Source: Bacillota bacterium
GTDB taxonomy: Bacteria; Bacillota; Clostridia; Clostridiales; Caloramatoraceae
Direction of reading: 5' to 3'
NCBI GenBank assembly: GCA_023415335.1
Contig: JAEZLD010000130.1
Span: forward strand, 1 to 7,054
Length of the DNA stretch: 7,054 bases
This document shows, in pieces, positions 5,236-7,054 of the stretch; the stretch's first letter is position 1; the number at the start of each line of letters is the position of its first letter. The notes below the pieces were generated by a model, which saw nothing but the letters and a program-made list of their open reading frames with translations, was not told the origin of the DNA and made no database searches. The translations under genes were made by a program, and so were the position numbers.

Positions 5236-6741
5236 TTAATTGTTATAGAAAAGGCTGTCTGAAAGATACTCCGGATCGCAGGTTATATCAATATCCAGCT
5301 TTCTGAAGGTTTCCTCATCCGATCTGCTAAGTATTGTTGTTGAGTGAGCCTGGCATCCCTCCAGCATGGTGAGCTTTTTCATTGCTACCTGGGCAGTTGG
5401 ATTTGTTACCGCACAAACGCTGAGGGCGATTAGTATCTCAGCACAGGTAAGTACTGAGGTCCTGCTTTCAGATGTATTTACCTTCAAATTCATTATGGGC
5501 TCAAGAACCAAAGGGGAAATTAAATCTATCTCCTTAGAAATTCCTGCATAATACTTTATAGCATTCAGTACCGCTCCTGCCGCAGCATTCATTATGTGTG
5601 TACTTTTACCCGTAATTATTGTTCCATCCTTAAGCTCTATAGCTACTGCCGTAACAGCCTGGTTACCAGAAAGCTGTTCGTTAAGCTTTTCTGAATACAC
5701 CCTTGCAGGCAGCACTATTCTCCTATCCTCAGGCTTAAGTTTTAGGTCTTGCATTATAATTTCCACTCTTTGTAAAGTTTCTTTATCCACATACCCCTTT
5801 TTATACTCACAGCCAGTTTTAAAATATCTTCTTATAACCTCCTGCTTTGCTGCCTCGCGCACAACCTCATCATTAGTTATTCCAAAGCCTATCCTGTTTA
5901 CCCCCATATCCGTAGGCGACTTATATATTGATTCAGAACCTGTAATCTTTTCAATTATTTTCTTGAGTACCGGAAACATTTCTATATCACGATTATAATT
6001 AACTGTAGTAAGGTTATAGGCATCCAGATGGAATGGGTCTATCATGTTTACATCCTTCAGGTCTGCTGTAGCAGCCTCATATGCTATGTTTACGGGATGC
6101 TTAAGAGGAAGATTCCATACAGGGAAGGTTTCAAATTTGGAATAGCCTGCTACAGTACCCCTCTTATATTCATGGTATAGCTGGCTAAGGCATGTGGCTA
6201 GCTTTCCACTTCCAGGACCGGGAGCGGTTACCACAACAATAGGCTTAAATGTCTCTATATAAGGATTGCTTCCATAGCCTTCATCGCTGACAATTGTATC
6301 TACATCAGTAGGATACCCCTTTGTAGCCTTGTGCTTATATACCTTTATACCTCTTCTCTCAAGCTTGTTAATGAACACAGTTGTTGCAGGCTGGTTATCA
6401 TATCTGGTTATGACCACACTGTTTACGTCCAGGTCATATCTTCTTAGGTCATCTATAAGCCTAAGCACATCCATATCATAGGTGATTCCAAAATCCCCTC
6501 TTATCTTGTTCCTCTCTATGTCACCTGCATATACACAAATAATTATTTCTGCGTTATCCTTCAGCTTGTGAAGTAGCTTTATTTTAGCATTTTCATCAAA
6601 TCCTGGCAGGACTCTTTTGGCATGCATATCATAGAGAAGCTTCCCTCCAAATTCAAGATAAAGCTTATCATAGTTGTTAACCCTCTCAAGTATATATTTA
6701 GACTGTTCTTCCAAGTATTTTTTATCATCAAATCCTATCAT
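5236..6741 (-). CDS. DUF1846 (UPF0371) family protein of unknown function
   Basis: Protein of 501 residues, the full usual length of the DUF1846/UPF0371 family, which is widespread in Firmicutes and Actinobacteria and has no established activity. Family blocks I recognise are FDDKKYLEEQSKYILER (4-20), GGKLLYDMHAKRVLPGF (32-48), YAGDIERNKIRGDFGITYD (71-89), TRYDNQP (112-118) and TDVDTIVSDEGYGSNPYIET (145-164). Next come the glycine-rich APGPGSGKLATCLSQLYHE (173-191) and WNLPLKHPVNIAYEAATADL (209-228). The APGPGSGK loop looks like a phosphate-binding loop but is not a standard Walker A, because the Thr/Ser after GK is Leu and the spacing is off. There is no signal peptide or membrane span, so it should be cytosolic. 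The C-terminal third (about 360-470) is Ala- and Ile-rich with several Cys. The frame runs up to a TTG at 6762, but AAGGAG (6749-6754) lies 7 bases before the ATG at 6741, so I take that start. It is probably monocistronic or followed by a partial terminator. Confidence 0.93.
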   Translation of the reverse strand: MIGFDDKKYLEEQSKYILERVNNYDKLYLEFGGKLLYDMHAKRVLPGFDENAKIKLLHKLKDNAEIIICVYAGDIERNKIRGDFGITYDMDVLRLIDDLRRYDLDVNSVVITRYDNQPATTVFINKLERRGIKVYKHKATKGYPTDVDTIVSDEGYGSNPYIETFKPIVVVTAPGPGSGKLATCLSQLYHEYKRGTVAGYSKFETFPVWNLPLKHPVNIAYEAATADLKDVNMIDPFHLDAYNLTTVNYNRDIEMFPVLKKIIEKITGSESIYKSPTDMGVNRIGFGITNDEVVREAAKQEVIRRYFKTGCEYKKGYVDKETLQRVEIIMQDLKLKPEDRRIVLPARVYSEKLNEQLSGNQAVTAVAIELKDGTIITGKSTHIMNAAAGAVLNAIKYYAGISKEIDLISPLVLEPIMNLKVNTSESRTSVLTCAEILIALSVCAVTNPTAQVAMKKLTMLEGCQAHSTTILSRSDEETFRKLDIDITCDPEYLSDSLFYNN

Positions 6742-6748
6742 ATCGTCT

Positions 6749-6754
6749 CTCCTT
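6749..6754 (-). promoter_or_regulatory. Ribosome-binding site that decides the DUF1846 gene start
   Basis: AAGGAG on the minus strand, 7 bases before the ATG at 6741. The longer frame from TTG at 6762 would bury this site within the coding region, so the inner ATG is preferred. Confidence 0.82.
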
Positions 6755-6778
6755 AACCACAAAATACTAACCAGATAA

Positions 6779-6787
6779 ATTTTACCA
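6779..6787 (-). promoter_or_regulatory. Possible extended -10 promoter of the DUF1846 gene
   Basis: TGGTAAAAT on the minus strand fits the extended -10 pattern TGnTATAAT with one mismatch. It would give a leader of about 31 bases. No recognisable -35 lies at the matching distance, so the call is tentative. Other AT-rich -10-like sequences exist further upstream (for example TATAAT near 6885). Confidence 0.35.
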
Positions 6788-6956
6788 CAATTTTATTCTT
6801 AATAATACATTGTTATATAATTTTTTTCGTTTTTTGCACCAGCTATGTCATATTGGGGAATTTCATACTTCACTTATTTATTATATCCTAACATAATTGT
6901 ATTAAGCCTATATATATTCTGTTATAACAGCACAAAGCCTTATTACTTTAAACCTT

Positions 6957-7003
6957 GCAAAACAAATATTAGTAGTGCTGTTAATTAAATAATAGCACTA
7001 CTA
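6957..7003 (-). terminator. Terminator-like hairpin overlapping the end of the right-edge gene
   Basis: On the minus strand TAGTAGTGCT and AGCACTACTA (6994-7003 and 6970-6979) form a perfect 10-bp stem with a 14-base loop, followed by a T-rich stretch (AATATTTGTTTTG). The upstream arm lies in the coding region of the right-edge gene and its stop codon lies in the loop. The interrupted T run makes it a moderate terminator. Confidence 0.65.
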
Positions 7004-7054
7004 CTGCCGCAATAAGTATTGGAAAGCATGCAAACAAAATATAATACCAAGGGA
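6981..7054 (-). CDS. C-terminal end of a probable membrane protein, cut by the window edge
   Basis: From the right edge one minus-strand frame gives 23 residues and then TAA at 6981-6983. They read PWYYILFACF followed by PILIAAVVVLLFN, almost entirely hydrophobic as in a final transmembrane helix. The other two frames also reach stops but give less helix-like peptides. The hairpin placed at this stop supports a real gene end here. The family cannot be told from so little sequence. Confidence 0.5.
   Translation of the reverse strand, partial: PWYYILFACFPILIAAVVVLLFN

Noticed and set aside
5366..5998. Plus-strand frames of 61 and 134 codons within the DUF1846 gene
   Set aside because: Antisense to a full-length conserved family protein and lacking start signals of their own.
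6202..6225. Walker A ATP-binding motif in the DUF1846 protein
   Set aside because: APGPGSGKL has Leu where Ser/Thr is required and wrong spacing for GxxxxGK[ST]; no Walker B is apparent, so ATPase activity is not claimed.

Overview
The window is AT-rich, and every gene I can support lies on the minus strand. Strong Shine-Dalgarno sequences (AAGGAGG-like), short leaders, hairpin-plus-T-run terminators and a purine- and ATA-rich codon style point to a low-GC Gram-positive, most likely a clostridial member of the Firmicutes. I cannot name the genus from the sequence alone.

In transcription order (high to low coordinates) the layout is as follows. (1) The last 23 codons of a probable membrane protein at the right edge end inside a terminator-like hairpin. 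(2) A full-length DUF1846/UPF0371 protein of unknown function follows. (3) A plsC-type 1-acylglycerol-3-phosphate acyltransferase has its own near-perfect housekeeping promoter and a strong terminator, so it is probably monocistronic. (4) A small, divergent protein-kinase-like gene is followed after 83 bp by a VanW-family gene. No terminator separates them, and a good terminator lies after the second, so they are a probable two-gene unit. (5) A two-gene unit encodes the gamma and beta membrane subunits of a sodium-translocating decarboxylase, again with its own promoter and terminator. (6) The first 222 residues of a BMP-family (BmpA/Med/PnrA-like) lipoprotein, a probable nucleoside-binding component of an ABC importer, run off the left edge.

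These read as separate short transcription units rather than one pathway. The common theme is the cell envelope and membrane: phospholipid synthesis, a Na+ pump, a nucleoside importer lipoprotein and an exported VanW protein. Two starts are moved inward from the longest open frame. plsC begins at the ATG at 4996 rather than a GTG at 5017, and the DUF1846 gene begins at the ATG at 6741 rather than a TTG at 6762. In both cases a clear ribosome-binding site lies just before the inner ATG.

No mobile element, tRNA, rRNA, CRISPR array or recognisable riboswitch was seen. The observations most worth following are the kinase-like protein with its altered catalytic loop and its VanW partner, the decarboxylase gamma-beta pair with no carboxyltransferase or biotin-carrier gene beside it, and the dyad symmetries over two promoters.
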